Made by a program: the position numbers and the translations under genes. The notes under the pieces are model-generated. The model did not search any database. It had not been told where the DNA came from and saw only the letters and a program-made list of their open reading frames with translations. This document shows, piece after piece, positions 17,393 through 27,077 of a stretch of DNA of 64,000 nucleotides. The stretch's first letter is position 1. The number at the start of each line of letters is the position of its first letter. Location of the stretch: positions 88,087 to 152,086 of the forward strand of contig JADFAE010000009.1 of assembly GCA_015665415.1 (NCBI GenBank), read 5' to 3'. Source of the stretch: Roseobacter sp. GTDB lineage: Bacteria; Pseudomonadota; Alphaproteobacteria; Rhodobacterales; Rhodobacteraceae.

Positions 17393-19785
17393 TTGCCCTC
17401 TCCTGCGGCGAGATGGGCCAGAACCTTGTCGCGCGGACCATCCACAACCATGCGGCCGTCCTGCAGGATCAGGGTGCGGTTGGTCAGCGACAGGATCGGC
17501 ATCCGATGCGTTGCAATCACGGCTGTGCGGCCCTGCAACCAGGTTTCCAACCGGCTGACCAAGGTGCGCTCTAGCGTCTGATCCAGCGCCGCTGTGGGTT
17601 CATCCAGCAACACGATAGAGGGGTTCTGCAGCCACAGACGGGCCCAGCCGATGGATTGCCGCTGACCGATGGACAAGCCGCCACCGCCATCGCTGATATC
17701 CAGATCCAACCCCTTGTGGTGGCTGCGGACATAGGCACCAAGCCCGGAGAAGTCCAAGGCCGACATCAGGCGGGTGTCATCGCGTTCCAGCTGGTTGAGG
17801 TTCAGGTTGTCACGCAGCGAGCCCGCAAACAGGCGCACGTCCTGGCTGAGGTAGCCGATATTGCGGCGCAGATCGCGTGGGTCGATCTGGCCCATATCGG
17901 TACCATCGATCATGATCCGGCCCGCATCGGGGGAGTAGAGACCCGACAGCAGCTTGATCAGGGTGGATTTGCCGGATCCGTTGACGCCAAGAACCGCAAC
18001 CCGCTGACCGGGGGTGATGGCAACACCGGGCACGTCCAGGGTAGGGGCGGCGTCGTCGTCGTAACGGAAGACCACTTCGCGCAGCTCAAAGCGGCCCTGG
18101 AGCTGCTCACGGCGCAGGTAGCTGCGTTCCGCCTCCATCTCCTGCGGAGCGGTGGCGATGGCCTCCAGCCCCTCGAGAGCGCCTTTGACGTTGCTCCAGC
18201 GGGCCATGGTGGCGGCGAACTGGGTCAGCGGGGCCAAGGTGCGGCTGGTGAGGATGCCGGTGGCAATGATGGTGCCGACCGTAAACTCGCCTGCAAAAAC
18301 CAGAAGCGTGCCCAGAACCACGGCGGTAATATAGGTTGCCTGCTGGATCCCCTGCGACCAGAAGGTCAGAGAGCTGGCAAGGCGGCGTTGTTCGGTCGAA
18401 GAATGCGACGACAGGGTGTTGAGCTCGTCCCACATCCGCATCACCCGGTCTTCGCCGCGCTGGGTTTTAACCGTATCCAGTTCGGTGATGACCTCGTGCA
18501 GCAAGCGGCCAGCCTTGGCATTGGCACCCTGGGTCTGACGGGTGAGGGCGATCATCTTGCGCTGCATGAAATAGGCTGGCAGCAGCATCAGAATGCCCCC
18601 AACCAGGATCACCCAGACCACCGGGCCCGCAATCGAGGCGACCAACAGCAAGAAGACGGCGATAAAGGGAATATCGGCCAGTGTGGAAATGGTCGAAGAG
18701 GTAAAGAACTCGCGCACCGCGCCAAAATCACGCATCGCTGCAAACAGCCCGGACGGCGGCAGCGGCTTCTTGTCGGAGCGCATGCCGATCAGGCGGCGCA
18801 TCAGATTATGCTGGACCGAAAGCTCGATCTGGCGGCCCGCGGCATCGGTCAGCCGGGCGCGGGCGACTTTCAGCAGGGCTTCCAGCATGATGGCGAGGAA
18901 GGCCCCGATTGCCAGCACCCAGAGGGTGGCATGGGATTGATGTGGCACCACCCGGTCATAGACCTGCAGCGAGAACAGGGCGACAGAGACGGCCAGTATA
19001 TTGGCCACCAGCGAGCCGAGCATGATCTCGCCCACCTGACGGCGGTACTTGGGGAATTCGCCCCAGAACCAATGATCGCTTTCCAGCTGCGGCGTATGTC
19101 GCGCGGCCATCTGTTTCAGCGAGGGGCGCGCGGTCAGCATCACCCCGGTGTAAAACGGTGTGAACTCAGCCAGCGACACCTCAGTGCGATTATCGGGACA
19201 GGTGGTATCAAAGATCGTCAGACGTCCGCGGTCCTGACCCAGGACCAGCACGCATTGGCCGCCCTTCATCATAGCCAGAGCGGGCCAATCGCCGGTCTCA
19301 ATCGCCTGCTTCTTCAGCAGTTTGACCTGCAAACCGGTGGAGCTCAGCGCTTGCGCCAGACTGTCGGCAGAGGAGTCGCCGGGGTTGTTGCTCCACATGT
19401 AGCTGGCGATGTCGCCGGCATGGGCCTCTGTGCCCTTGAGCGAAGCCAGGGTGGCAATCAGGGTGGCGCGGTGCTGGATCCGGGCGGATGCACCTTCGAT
19501 CAGGGTGCCGACCTCGCGCCGATTTTCGGGGGCCATGGAGGTTTCGGGGGCGGCACTCTGGCGCGCTGGGGCCGCGTGCTCAACTTGGGTGGCTACCGGA
19601 GCGGGGGCCGGGGCAGGACCATCCAGTACCTGGCCGGAGATCGCGGCAGGGCTGGGCGGCACCGCATGCAGGCGGGTAACGCCGGGCTTGTTGGCCTGGG
19701 TATTGGTCCGGTTGCTGGCCTCGGAACGCGAGGGTGTTTTTCGGGACTCGGTCTGAGGGGGGATGCGTGTGGTCGTATCGGTCAA
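17389..19785 (-). CDS. Type I secretion ABC exporter (permease-ATPase fusion)
   Basis: Exports the repeat adhesin across the inner membrane. The protein has 798 residues in this order: an unusual polar, Pro/Thr-rich N-terminal tail of about 110 residues; a degenerate C39-like peptidase domain without the catalytic Cys (about 115-235); six membrane helices (about 250-530); and an ATPase domain with Walker A GVNGSGKST, signature LSIGQRQSIGWARL and Walker B IVLLDEPTAALDQ. A catalytically dead C39 domain is the rule for exporters of large RTX or Ig-like adhesins (LapB type). It overlaps the TolC-like gene upstream and the HlyD gene downstream by four bases each. Confidence 0.94.
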   Translation of the reverse strand: MTDTTTRIPPQTESRKTPSRSEASNRTNTQANKPGVTRLHAVPPSPAAISGQVLDGPAPAPAPVATQVEHAAPARQSAAPETSMAPENRREVGTLIEGASARIQHRATLIATLASLKGTEAHAGDIASYMWSNNPGDSSADSLAQALSSTGLQVKLLKKQAIETGDWPALAMMKGGQCVLVLGQDRGRLTIFDTTCPDNRTEVSLAEFTPFYTGVMLTARPSLKQMAARHTPQLESDHWFWGEFPKYRRQVGEIMLGSLVANILAVSVALFSLQVYDRVVPHQSHATLWVLAIGAFLAIMLEALLKVARARLTDAAGRQIELSVQHNLMRRLIGMRSDKKPLPPSGLFAAMRDFGAVREFFTSSTISTLADIPFIAVFLLLVASIAGPVVWVILVGGILMLLPAYFMQRKMIALTRQTQGANAKAGRLLHEVITELDTVKTQRGEDRVMRMWDELNTLSSHSSTEQRRLASSLTFWSQGIQQATYITAVVLGTLLVFAGEFTVGTIIATGILTSRTLAPLTQFAATMARWSNVKGALEGLEAIATAPQEMEAERSYLRREQLQGRFELREVVFRYDDDAAPTLDVPGVAITPGQRVAVLGVNGSGKSTLIKLLSGLYSPDAGRIMIDGTDMGQIDPRDLRRNIGYLSQDVRLFAGSLRDNLNLNQLERDDTRLMSALDFSGLGAYVRSHHKGLDLDISDGGGGLSIGQRQSIGWARLWLQNPSIVLLDEPTAALDQTLERTLVSRLETWLQGRTAVIATHRMPILSLTNRTLILQDGRMVVDGPRDKVLAHLAAGEGK

Positions 19786-21086
19786 ATCTTGTCCCCATCC
19801 GCCAAAAGGCCCATGTCACGTGCCAGCGCCAGCTGGATCAGCACAACTTCGTATTTTGCGTCGATGTGGTCCTGTTCGCGTTTGACCAGGTCTTCGTAAA
19901 TAGAGACCACATCCATCACCGGACGCTGGCCAGCCTCGAACTGGGCCTTGAACAGTTTATAGGTCTCGCGACTGGTGCGCGCCAAAGCGGCGGCTTCCAG
20001 AGTTTGACGCTGATAAGAGGCCAGACGCTGGATCTGGCGTGAATGGCTGCGCCGGGCGTCTTCTTCGGCCTCCCCCACCTGACGGCGGGCGGCCTCCTTG
20101 GTGGCCTCAATGGCCTGTAGCGCTGCCGGGGTGCCCAGTCCCAGGGGTTCTGCCAGATCCAGGGTCAGTCCGGCGCCAGACCCATCGGAGGTGATATTTC
20201 CGGCGGCAGCAATTTGTGGCAGCAGTCCCGCGCGGGAGACCACGGCCTGGGCGACACCGCGATTGGCCACGGCCTGGGTTTTCAGAACCTCCAGATACTG
20301 CACATTTGCCGGGGGGGTGCCGAGATCCAGCTTACCCGGCTTGTCCGGGAAGCTTTGGCCGGTCATGGCGGTCAGCTCTGCCCGTGCGGTGGTGGCGGCA
20401 TCCTGAGAGGTGGTGCGGGCATTGCGCATGCCGCTGATTTTGCTGTCGACCACATTGAGGTCCGAGCGATCCGAAAGCCCACCCTCGACCCGGCCAGATA
20501 CGATACGGCGGAATTCCTGCATCTGCGACAGGGCACGGCTGTTGTAGGCGGCTTTCTCATCACCACGCAGGCCTGCGACATAGAGACCAACAGCATCTTC
20601 GACCCGTTCATTCATGTCCTGCGAGAGGGCGACGGCCGCAACCTCGACATCTGCTGCGGCGAATTCGCGCTCTGCCTTGCGGCGGCCATTGTCAAATAGA
20701 ACCTGCTGAATCAGCATGCCCGCCACCAGCTCACCCAGATCGGTGAGGCTGACAGAGGGGCCGATTGTGGGCAGCCAGTTCTTGGATTCGGCTTCGGCGC
20801 GCAGTTTGGCACTGATCAGCTCAGCCTCAGCCGCGCGGGCAGAGGCGGCCACCGCAGCCTCGGCGACGCTGCCATAAACGGTGGTCTCATCCAGCAGCGA
20901 GCGGCGCTCAAGCAGGGTGGAGATCACCTGCGAGGCGGTCTCGTCCTGGGGCTGTTCGAAATTGCCACCGCGCCGGGTGACGTCGCTCTCATTCGCGGCC
21001 TGGTTGCCCATGAAAGGCAATCCGTCCGCGCAGGCCGACAGGCTGCACAACAGTGCCAATGCGCCAATGGGTCGTGCCAAATGCAT
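19782..21086 (-). CDS. TolC family outer-membrane channel (LapE-like), lipoprotein
   Basis: Outer-membrane exit duct of the type I system. The protein has 434 residues with a lipobox near the N-terminus (ALLCSLSAC, then A), so it is probably acylated. The rest is mostly long amphipathic helices rich in Ala, Glu, Arg and Gln, with the two-fold TolC repeat. GAGGGG lies four bases before the ATG. It overlaps the ABC exporter gene by four bases and lies 72 bases after the adhesin gene, giving the order adhesin-tolC-ABC-hlyD. Confidence 0.9.
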   Translation of the reverse strand: MHLARPIGALALLCSLSACADGLPFMGNQAANESDVTRRGGNFEQPQDETASQVISTLLERRSLLDETTVYGSVAEAAVAASARAAEAELISAKLRAEAESKNWLPTIGPSVSLTDLGELVAGMLIQQVLFDNGRRKAEREFAAADVEVAAVALSQDMNERVEDAVGLYVAGLRGDEKAAYNSRALSQMQEFRRIVSGRVEGGLSDRSDLNVVDSKISGMRNARTTSQDAATTARAELTAMTGQSFPDKPGKLDLGTPPANVQYLEVLKTQAVANRGVAQAVVSRAGLLPQIAAAGNITSDGSGAGLTLDLAEPLGLGTPAALQAIEATKEAARRQVGEAEEDARRSHSRQIQRLASYQRQTLEAAALARTSRETYKLFKAQFEAGQRPVMDVVSIYEDLVKREQDHIDAKYEVVLIQLALARDMGLLADGDKI

Positions 21087-21158
21087 GTTGCCCCTCGCCC
21101 TTTTGAAAAGGTCTGTGGTTGGGATCGGCAGCCCCCGCGGCGCTGCCGGTCCAATCGA

Positions 21159-24100
21159 TCAGATGATGACGGTAACGTCTTGATCAACGACCAGGGTCGT
21201 GCCGTCATCGCCGATGGTATAGACGTTGTAGGTCTCGCCATCGACGCTGCGGGTGCCTGTGTGGGAGGCGCCAGTCACGGTCACGGTGTCATCGCCATCG
21301 CCGCTGTGTATCGTCAGCGTATCTGAGTTCTCGGACAAGGCCTTGATGTCATCTTCGGTCAAGGTCAGCGACACATTGGCGGCATAGCCGAGGTCCAGCG
21401 CGTCGATGTTGAAGGTATCGATGCCATCATGGTCCAGGGTGCTTGCCGTGGTTGCATTGTCTTCCAAGACGAGCAGAGTGCTGGAGGTATTGCTCAGATC
21501 GTCAGTGTGGGTGATGACCAGATCAGTTCCATCGGGCACCGGGCTGTCAAAGTCGAACTCGGTAAAGCTGCCGTCGTCGCTGACCACGGCGCTGGGTTCG
21601 GAGACCGAGCCATCGCCTTCAAGCGCGTTGACCGAGAAATCGCCGTCGACGCCATCGACACCTTCAACGTAGACATTGCGAACATCGCCGCTGGAAATGG
21701 TGACCGAGTCCAGGGCCGGAGTGGCGTAGACCGTGTCGACTTCGAAGGTTTCGCTTAGAGTTTCGACATTGCCTGCCGTATCTGTTGCGACAATTGTGGC
21801 TGTGGCGACATATTCCCCGGCGGCAAGATCGGCTGAGGAGAAAGTGGCGCTCCAGTTGCCGGCGGCATCAACCGTTGCAGTCTTGGCCTCACCGTCGATG
21901 GTGACCACGACAGAGGATCCGGGTTCGACGGTGCCCTGCAGGGTGACGCCGTCATTGCGCTCATCCTGGTTGATGATGTCATCGGCAGTTTGATCGGCCT
22001 CGACAGTAAAGGGCGAGACCTCGGTGTCGATTTCCAGAACATGCTCAACCAGCCCGGTGTTGCCGGCGGCGTCGGTTGCGTGAACCTCCACATCGACATC
22101 GGTTGTGCCGTCGGGGATATCGCCGCGGTCGAGGGTCACGCTCCAGTTGCCTGATGCATCCACCGATGCGGCATGAGGACCACTGGCACCCAGGTAGACT
22201 TCGACGGATGAGCCCGGCTCGACGGTGCCTGTCAGGGTGACCCCGGCGTCGCGCTCTGCGGCATTGATCACGTCATCCCCGGCAATGGTACCCGTGTTGA
22301 GCGTCAGAGGATCAAGTTCGGTATCCAGCGCTACAGTGTCCGAAACAGAGGCGGTATTGCCCACGGAGTCGGTGATCGAGGCGGTGATATCAAGCGTATC
22401 GGTGCCTTCGGGGATCGATCCGGACGGGAACGTGGTGCTCCAATTGCCGCTGGCATCCGACACCACCTGCATCGAGGCAGAGCCAAGGCCGACGGTCACG
22501 GTCATGCCGGGTGTTGCGGTGCCGCTGATCTCGACGCCATCGGCGCGCTCGACCGCGTTGATCACATCGTCGATCTCGATCGGGTCGGGGGACAGGGCAA
22601 CGGTGCCTGCAACGGTATCGATCCGCAGCGCCGAGGAGGTGCTGTCGGTATTGCCGGCCAGATCGGTCGAGGTGACATTCACGGTGGTGTCATACTCCCC
22701 GTCCGCCAGGGAACCTGCCGCAAAGGTGGCTTCCCAGCTGCCATCCGCAGCAGCGGTCACGGTGCGAGAAACGCCTGCAATTTCAACCACAACCGTGGCA
22801 CCTGCTTCGGCGGTCCCGGTCAGGGTGACACCGGCCTGGGCCTCGGCCGAGGTCACGATAGCGTCGCCACCGGCCATGCCGCTGTCGAGGGTGACCGAAG
22901 TTTCGGTGTCGATCTGCACAGCGTGGCTGCTGGTGGAGCTGTTGCCCGCCGCATCGCTCGAGGTCACCTCGACAGAGCTGTCGTAGGTGCCGCTGGCGAT
23001 CTGCGAAGAGCTGTAGCTCACCGACCAGGTGCCGTCACCGGCAACGGTGGTGGTCTGGGTCACGCCCTGGAAAACCACCGAGATTGACGCACCAGCTTCG
23101 CCGGTGCCGGTGAGGGTCACCCCATCGGAGGCCTCCGCCAGGTTGATGATGTCATCACCTTCGACGGTGTTGACGCCGATCACGGGGGCCACGGTGTCGA
23201 CAACCAGAGTTTCGCTATAGCTGTTGCTGTTGCCAAAGCTGTCGGTGGTGGTGATCGAGATCCCGGTGTCATACTCGCCGGTGGCAATCTGGCCCGAGGC
23301 AAATGTGACCGACCAGCTGCCGTCATCCGCGACGGTTGTGGTCTGGGTGTGGCCATTGATGACAACGCTGACGCTGGCACCCGCTTCGCCGGTGCCGGTG
23401 ATCACGGTGCCGCTGGCCTGCTCGTCGCCATTGACCACATCGCCTGTGGATTCCGTACCGCTGGTGACTACGATTTCCGGGGGAGTGGTGTCGATATGGA
23501 CGGCAGGGCCATCGAGATCATGCTCGGTTCCATCGGGATCAACGACTTTGACCGTGGTGTCATAATTGCCGTCTGCGGGCAGGTCGGTGACCGGGAAAGT
23601 GACTTCCCAGGTGCCGTCATCCAGAACAGTTGTCGTTTCGGTCACACCGCCGAGGTCGATTTCCACTTCGGCGCCGGGGGTGCCGGTGCCGGTGATCACA
23701 ATGGGGTCGGTTGTGGCTTCGGCCACCGGGTAGGTGGCGTCCGGGTTGTCGACAGTTGGCAGGGTGGTTCCACCACCGCCTCCACCGCCGCCGCCGCCTC
23801 CGCCGATCACGGCAGCCGCGCCGGCCACACCTGCAGCGGCACCAACGCCGCCAAGCCCACCTACAAGCGGTGCTGCCAGAGGGGCAATCACCGGTTCGAT
23901 ACGGTCCACATCCAGAAAGACCATATCGTCATAGGCTGACCATTTGCCGGAGAGATCCAGAGGTTCATAGCTGGCAAAGAGCGCCCCCTCGGCCTTGTCT
24001 TCGAGTACCACTTCGACAAAATTCCCTTCCTCGCTGAGGAACAGGTTTTTGCCGCCTGGAGTGCCCGGGCCATAGTAGTTCTGCAGAACCAGGGTCTGGC

Positions 24101-24284
24101 CATCGGCCAGAACGATATGGAGATCCGCGCCGCGCCTGACATAGGCGTCAATGTCCGAGGCGCTGAGATTCAGCGAAATATCCTTGGAGGCGGTGACATT
24201 GAGGAGAGAGGGGGAACCCTCGGAAAAAGTGCTTTGACGTGTAGTCCCCGTGAGATCACGGGTTATGAATCCAACAGTGCTCAT
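21159..24284 (-). CDS. Large Ig-like repeat adhesin, BapA-type, type I secreted
   Basis: A 1041-residue surface protein. Residues 1-130 form a BapA-prefix-like domain (SASDIDAYVRRGADLHIVLADGQ). They are followed by an Ala/Gly stretch and 12 Gly in a row (161-172). Then come seven Ig-like repeats of about 95 residues, each with a G[VT][TV][LI]TGT.EPG..V core, a DGSWS/GNWS turn, and DxxGN. The acidic C-terminus has HSGDGDDTV and ends in hydrophobic VDQDVTVII, typical of a type I secretion signal. I start at ATG 24284, since the frame upstream to 24386 lacks family-like sequence; its ribosome site is weak. The gene heads the secretion operon. It probably mediates adhesion or biofilm formation. 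Confidence 0.88.
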   Translation of the reverse strand: MSTVGFITRDLTGTTRQSTFSEGSPSLLNVTASKDISLNLSASDIDAYVRRGADLHIVLADGQTLVLQNYYGPGTPGGKNLFLSEEGNFVEVVLEDKAEGALFASYEPLDLSGKWSAYDDMVFLDVDRIEPVIAPLAAPLVGGLGGVGAAAGVAGAAAVIGGGGGGGGGGGGTTLPTVDNPDATYPVAEATTDPIVITGTGTPGAEVEIDLGGVTETTTVLDDGTWEVTFPVTDLPADGNYDTTVKVVDPDGTEHDLDGPAVHIDTTPPEIVVTSGTESTGDVVNGDEQASGTVITGTGEAGASVSVVINGHTQTTTVADDGSWSVTFASGQIATGEYDTGISITTTDSFGNSNSYSETLVVDTVAPVIGVNTVEGDDIINLAEASDGVTLTGTGEAGASISVVFQGVTQTTTVAGDGTWSVSYSSSQIASGTYDSSVEVTSSDAAGNSSTSSHAVQIDTETSVTLDSGMAGGDAIVTSAEAQAGVTLTGTAEAGATVVVEIAGVSRTVTAAADGSWEATFAAGSLADGEYDTTVNVTSTDLAGNTDSTSSALRIDTVAGTVALSPDPIEIDDVINAVERADGVEISGTATPGMTVTVGLGSASMQVVSDASGNWSTTFPSGSIPEGTDTLDITASITDSVGNTASVSDTVALDTELDPLTLNTGTIAGDDVINAAERDAGVTLTGTVEPGSSVEVYLGASGPHAASVDASGNWSVTLDRGDIPDGTTDVDVEVHATDAAGNTGLVEHVLEIDTEVSPFTVEADQTADDIINQDERNDGVTLQGTVEPGSSVVVTIDGEAKTATVDAAGNWSATFSSADLAAGEYVATATIVATDTAGNVETLSETFEVDTVYATPALDSVTISSGDVRNVYVEGVDGVDGDFSVNALEGDGSVSEPSAVVSDDGSFTEFDFDSPVPDGTDLVITHTDDLSNTSSTLLVLEDNATTASTLDHDGIDTFNIDALDLGYAANVSLTLTEDDIKALSENSDTLTIHSGDGDDTVTVTGASHTGTRSVDGETYNVYTIGDDGTTLVVDQDVTVII

Positions 24285-25126
24285 TTTTTTGCCGCTCGCT
24301 TCTAGACCGCACATCCCCAGTAAAATAAGGGGTTGCGTGTGTCCGGTGCCTGTATGTTTCTGCCGAAGGCCGTTCTTTGCGGCCATATTGTGTGCATATT
24401 GCGTCGAATTTAAATCATATGTCTAGCCGGCGGTGGCATCAATTCGGGATGAATGGCGCGCTATAGTGTCTTGTTTGCCGCAGGTTTTTCATCGCCGAGA
24501 GCGGTTCCTGGCTGTTTTACGGTGATTTGTTAACAAAAGGTTAACGAGATGAGAGGTTTGGCAGGGTGTCAACTGCCACAGACGAATGTGTAATTTTGGC
24601 GTGGACACCCGCGATGACAGTGGGCGCAGGCCTGCGGGAGCTAAAGGCAAATTTCAGAGGGACCAGAGTTACCAAAGCCGTTGTTGGGCGAGTTATTCCG
24701 GTGCTACTTGCCGAGGGCCGCATCCGGATTTCAAGGCCTTAGGAATGGGCCTGGTTGCAAGACCTTCGGAACATCATAGTCATGCTGGCTCATGCTGGTT
24801 CACGGCGGTTGGCCGAGTTGTGAACAAAGTTTGCTCAAATTCTACTGGCCTTTAATTAAAAATATACCAGTTCATAATAGTATGAAGACAGCAAATAGTG
24901 TAAACTTGCGTGAAACAGAACGGCGTACGAGACCCTCGACTGCCGGAGTAAGCCCACCTGTGAGAGTGGGCGGCCGGTGCATAAGACGCCGTCAGATAAG
25001 AGCAGAAATCAAAAACCAAATTTTGAACGCGGACAGTCATGGCCCACGTGCTGGGCTCCCTCTGTCTGCGCGCGAGCACGACCGCCAGGAGGAAAGGCGA
25101 ACTATAAACCAGGAGGCTAGATCCCG
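24285..25126. other. Divergent intergenic region with a leader hairpin
   Basis: About 840 bases separate the adhesin operon from prkA. No coding sequence is supported. It must hold both promoters. The clearest element is a hairpin at 24943-24977: CCGG-agtaa-GCCCAC, loop CTGTGAGA, GTGGGC-gg-CCGG, about 150 bases before the prkA start, in what is probably its 5' leader. The region around 24820-24910 is AT-rich. Confidence 0.5.
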
Positions 25127-27061
25127 ATGAAAGACATTGCCGAGATTTTTGTAGAGCAGTACGGCCAGACGCGCGAACAGGAGATGTCACTCTATGACTA
25201 TCTCGATGCCTGTCGCGAGGATCAGAGCCTATATGCCAATGTCGCAGAGCGGATGCTCAAGGCGATTGGCGAGGAAGAGCTGGTCGATACATCGAAAGAC
25301 GCCCGACTTGGGCCGATCTTTCAGAACCGAACGATCAAGCAATATCGTGCTTTCAAAGACTTTTACGGGATGGAAGACACCATTGAGCGGATCGTCGGCT
25401 ATTTCCGTCATGCCGCCCAGGGCTTGGAAGAGCGCAAGCAGATCCTGTATCTGCTGGGGCCTGTCGGTGGCGGCAAATCCTCCCTGGCAGAACAGCTCAA
25501 ACGTCTGGTCGAAGATCAGCCCATCTATGTGTTGAAAGCAGGCGATCAGCTGTCGCCGATCTTCGAGAGCCCGCTGGGCCTGTTTGATCCCGTCAAGATG
25601 GGCAAGATCCTGGAAGAGGAATACGGTATTGCCCGCCATCGTCTGCCGGGTCTCATGTCGCCCTGGGCGGTACAGCGGCTGGACGAATTCGATGGCGACA
25701 TCAGCAAGTTTACCGTTGCGCGGATCTATCCTTCGGGCCTGCGACGCATGGGCGTTGCCAAGGTGGAACCCGGCGACGAGAACAATCAGGATATCTCGAC
25801 CCTGGTGGGTAAGGTGGATATTCGCCAACTGGAACACTTCAGCCAGGACAACCCCGATGCCTATAGTTTCTCCGGCGGCCTCAACCGGGCCAATCAGGGG
25901 GTGCTGGAATTTGTCGAGATGTTCAAGGCGCCCATCAAGATGCTGCATCCCTTGCTGACGGCGACGCAGGAAGGCAATTACATGGGCACCGAAAGCTTTG
26001 GTGCGATACCCTTTACCGGCCTGGTGCTGGCCCATTCCAATGAGAGCGAATGGCAGACCTTCAAAAACAACAAGAACAACGAGGCCTTTATCGACCGGGT
26101 TTCGATCGTCAAAGTGCCTTATTGCCTGCGCGTCAGCGATGAGGCGCAGATTTATGACAAGCTGATCCAGCACAGTGAACTGGTTGACGCGCCTTGTGCG
26201 CCGGAAACGCTCAAGATTCTCAGCCGGTTCTCGGTTCTGACCCGGCTCAAGCCACATGAGAACTCCAATCTCTATTCCAAGATGCGGGTCTATGACGGCG
26301 AAAGCCTGAAAGACACCGATCCCAAGGCCAAGACGGTACAGGAATATCAGGATCGCGCAGGCGTCGACGAAGGGATGAACGGTATCTCCACGCGTTTTGC
26401 CTTCAAGGTGCTGTCCTCGACCTTCAATTTCGACACCGATGAAGTGGCGGCAGATCCGGTTCATCTGATGTTTGTGCTCGAGCAGATGATCAAGCGGGAG
26501 CAGTTCCCGGCCGAGACCGAGGCCAAATACCTCGAGTTCATCAAATCGGATCTGGCGCCGCGCTACGAGGAGTTCATCGGCAACGAGATCCAGAAGGCCT
26601 ATCTCGAGAGCTATACCGAATATGGCCAGAATGTCTTTGATCGCTACATCTCATATGCGGATGCCTGGATCGAAGAGCAGGACTACAAGGATCCAGATAC
26701 TGGCCAGCTATATGACCGTGAGATCCTCGATGGGGAGCTCAGCAAGATCGAGAAACCCGTCGGCATCGCCAACCCCAAGGACTTCCGCAACGAAGTGGTG
26801 AAATTCGCCCTGCGCCATCGCGCCAATACCGGATCGAACCCGGCGTGGAATTCTTATGAAAAGCTGCGCGATGTGATCGAAAAGCACATGTTCAGCCAGG
26901 TTGAAGAGCTGCTGCCAGTGATCAGTTTCGGCAGCAAGAAAGACAGCAAAACCGAAAGCAAACATCAGGAATTTGTCGAACGCATGCGCAGCCATGGCTA
27001 CACAGACCGTCAGGTCCGACGTCTGGTGGAATGGTACATGCGGGTCAACAAGGCCGGGTAA
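25127..27061 (+). CDS. prkA: PrkA family serine protein kinase/AAA+ protein
   Basis: A 644-residue protein with an N-terminal AAA+ domain containing Walker A GPVGGGKSSLAEQLK, and a C-terminal PrkA kinase-like domain (EFIKSDLAPRYEEFIGNEIQKAYLESYTEYGQNVFDRYISYADAWIEEQDY). Family members are tied to stationary-phase and stress responses in gamma- and alphaproteobacteria. AGGAGG lies ten bases before the ATG. The gene starts the conserved prkA-yeaH-spoVR triad; yeaH follows after 16 bases. Confidence 0.96.
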   Translation: MKDIAEIFVEQYGQTREQEMSLYDYLDACREDQSLYANVAERMLKAIGEEELVDTSKDARLGPIFQNRTIKQYRAFKDFYGMEDTIERIVGYFRHAAQGLEERKQILYLLGPVGGGKSSLAEQLKRLVEDQPIYVLKAGDQLSPIFESPLGLFDPVKMGKILEEEYGIARHRLPGLMSPWAVQRLDEFDGDISKFTVARIYPSGLRRMGVAKVEPGDENNQDISTLVGKVDIRQLEHFSQDNPDAYSFSGGLNRANQGVLEFVEMFKAPIKMLHPLLTATQEGNYMGTESFGAIPFTGLVLAHSNESEWQTFKNNKNNEAFIDRVSIVKVPYCLRVSDEAQIYDKLIQHSELVDAPCAPETLKILSRFSVLTRLKPHENSNLYSKMRVYDGESLKDTDPKAKTVQEYQDRAGVDEGMNGISTRFAFKVLSSTFNFDTDEVAADPVHLMFVLEQMIKREQFPAETEAKYLEFIKSDLAPRYEEFIGNEIQKAYLESYTEYGQNVFDRYISYADAWIEEQDYKDPDTGQLYDREILDGELSKIEKPVGIANPKDFRNEVVKFALRHRANTGSNPAWNSYEKLRDVIEKHMFSQVEELLPVISFGSKKDSKTESKHQEFVERMRSHGYTDRQVRRLVEWYMRVNKAG

Positions 27062-27077
27062 AAAGGGACGCTGACAG

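Noticed and set aside
17656..19899. 747-codon open frame on the plus strand over the ABC exporter gene
   Set aside because: It is the mirror of the ABC/TolC coding sequence: composition is Gly/Gln/His/Arg-rich with no domain, and the minus-strand frame has all ABC motifs.
23734..23934. Short plus-strand frame with a run of Pro
   Set aside because: It is only the complement of the adhesin's poly-Gly codons.
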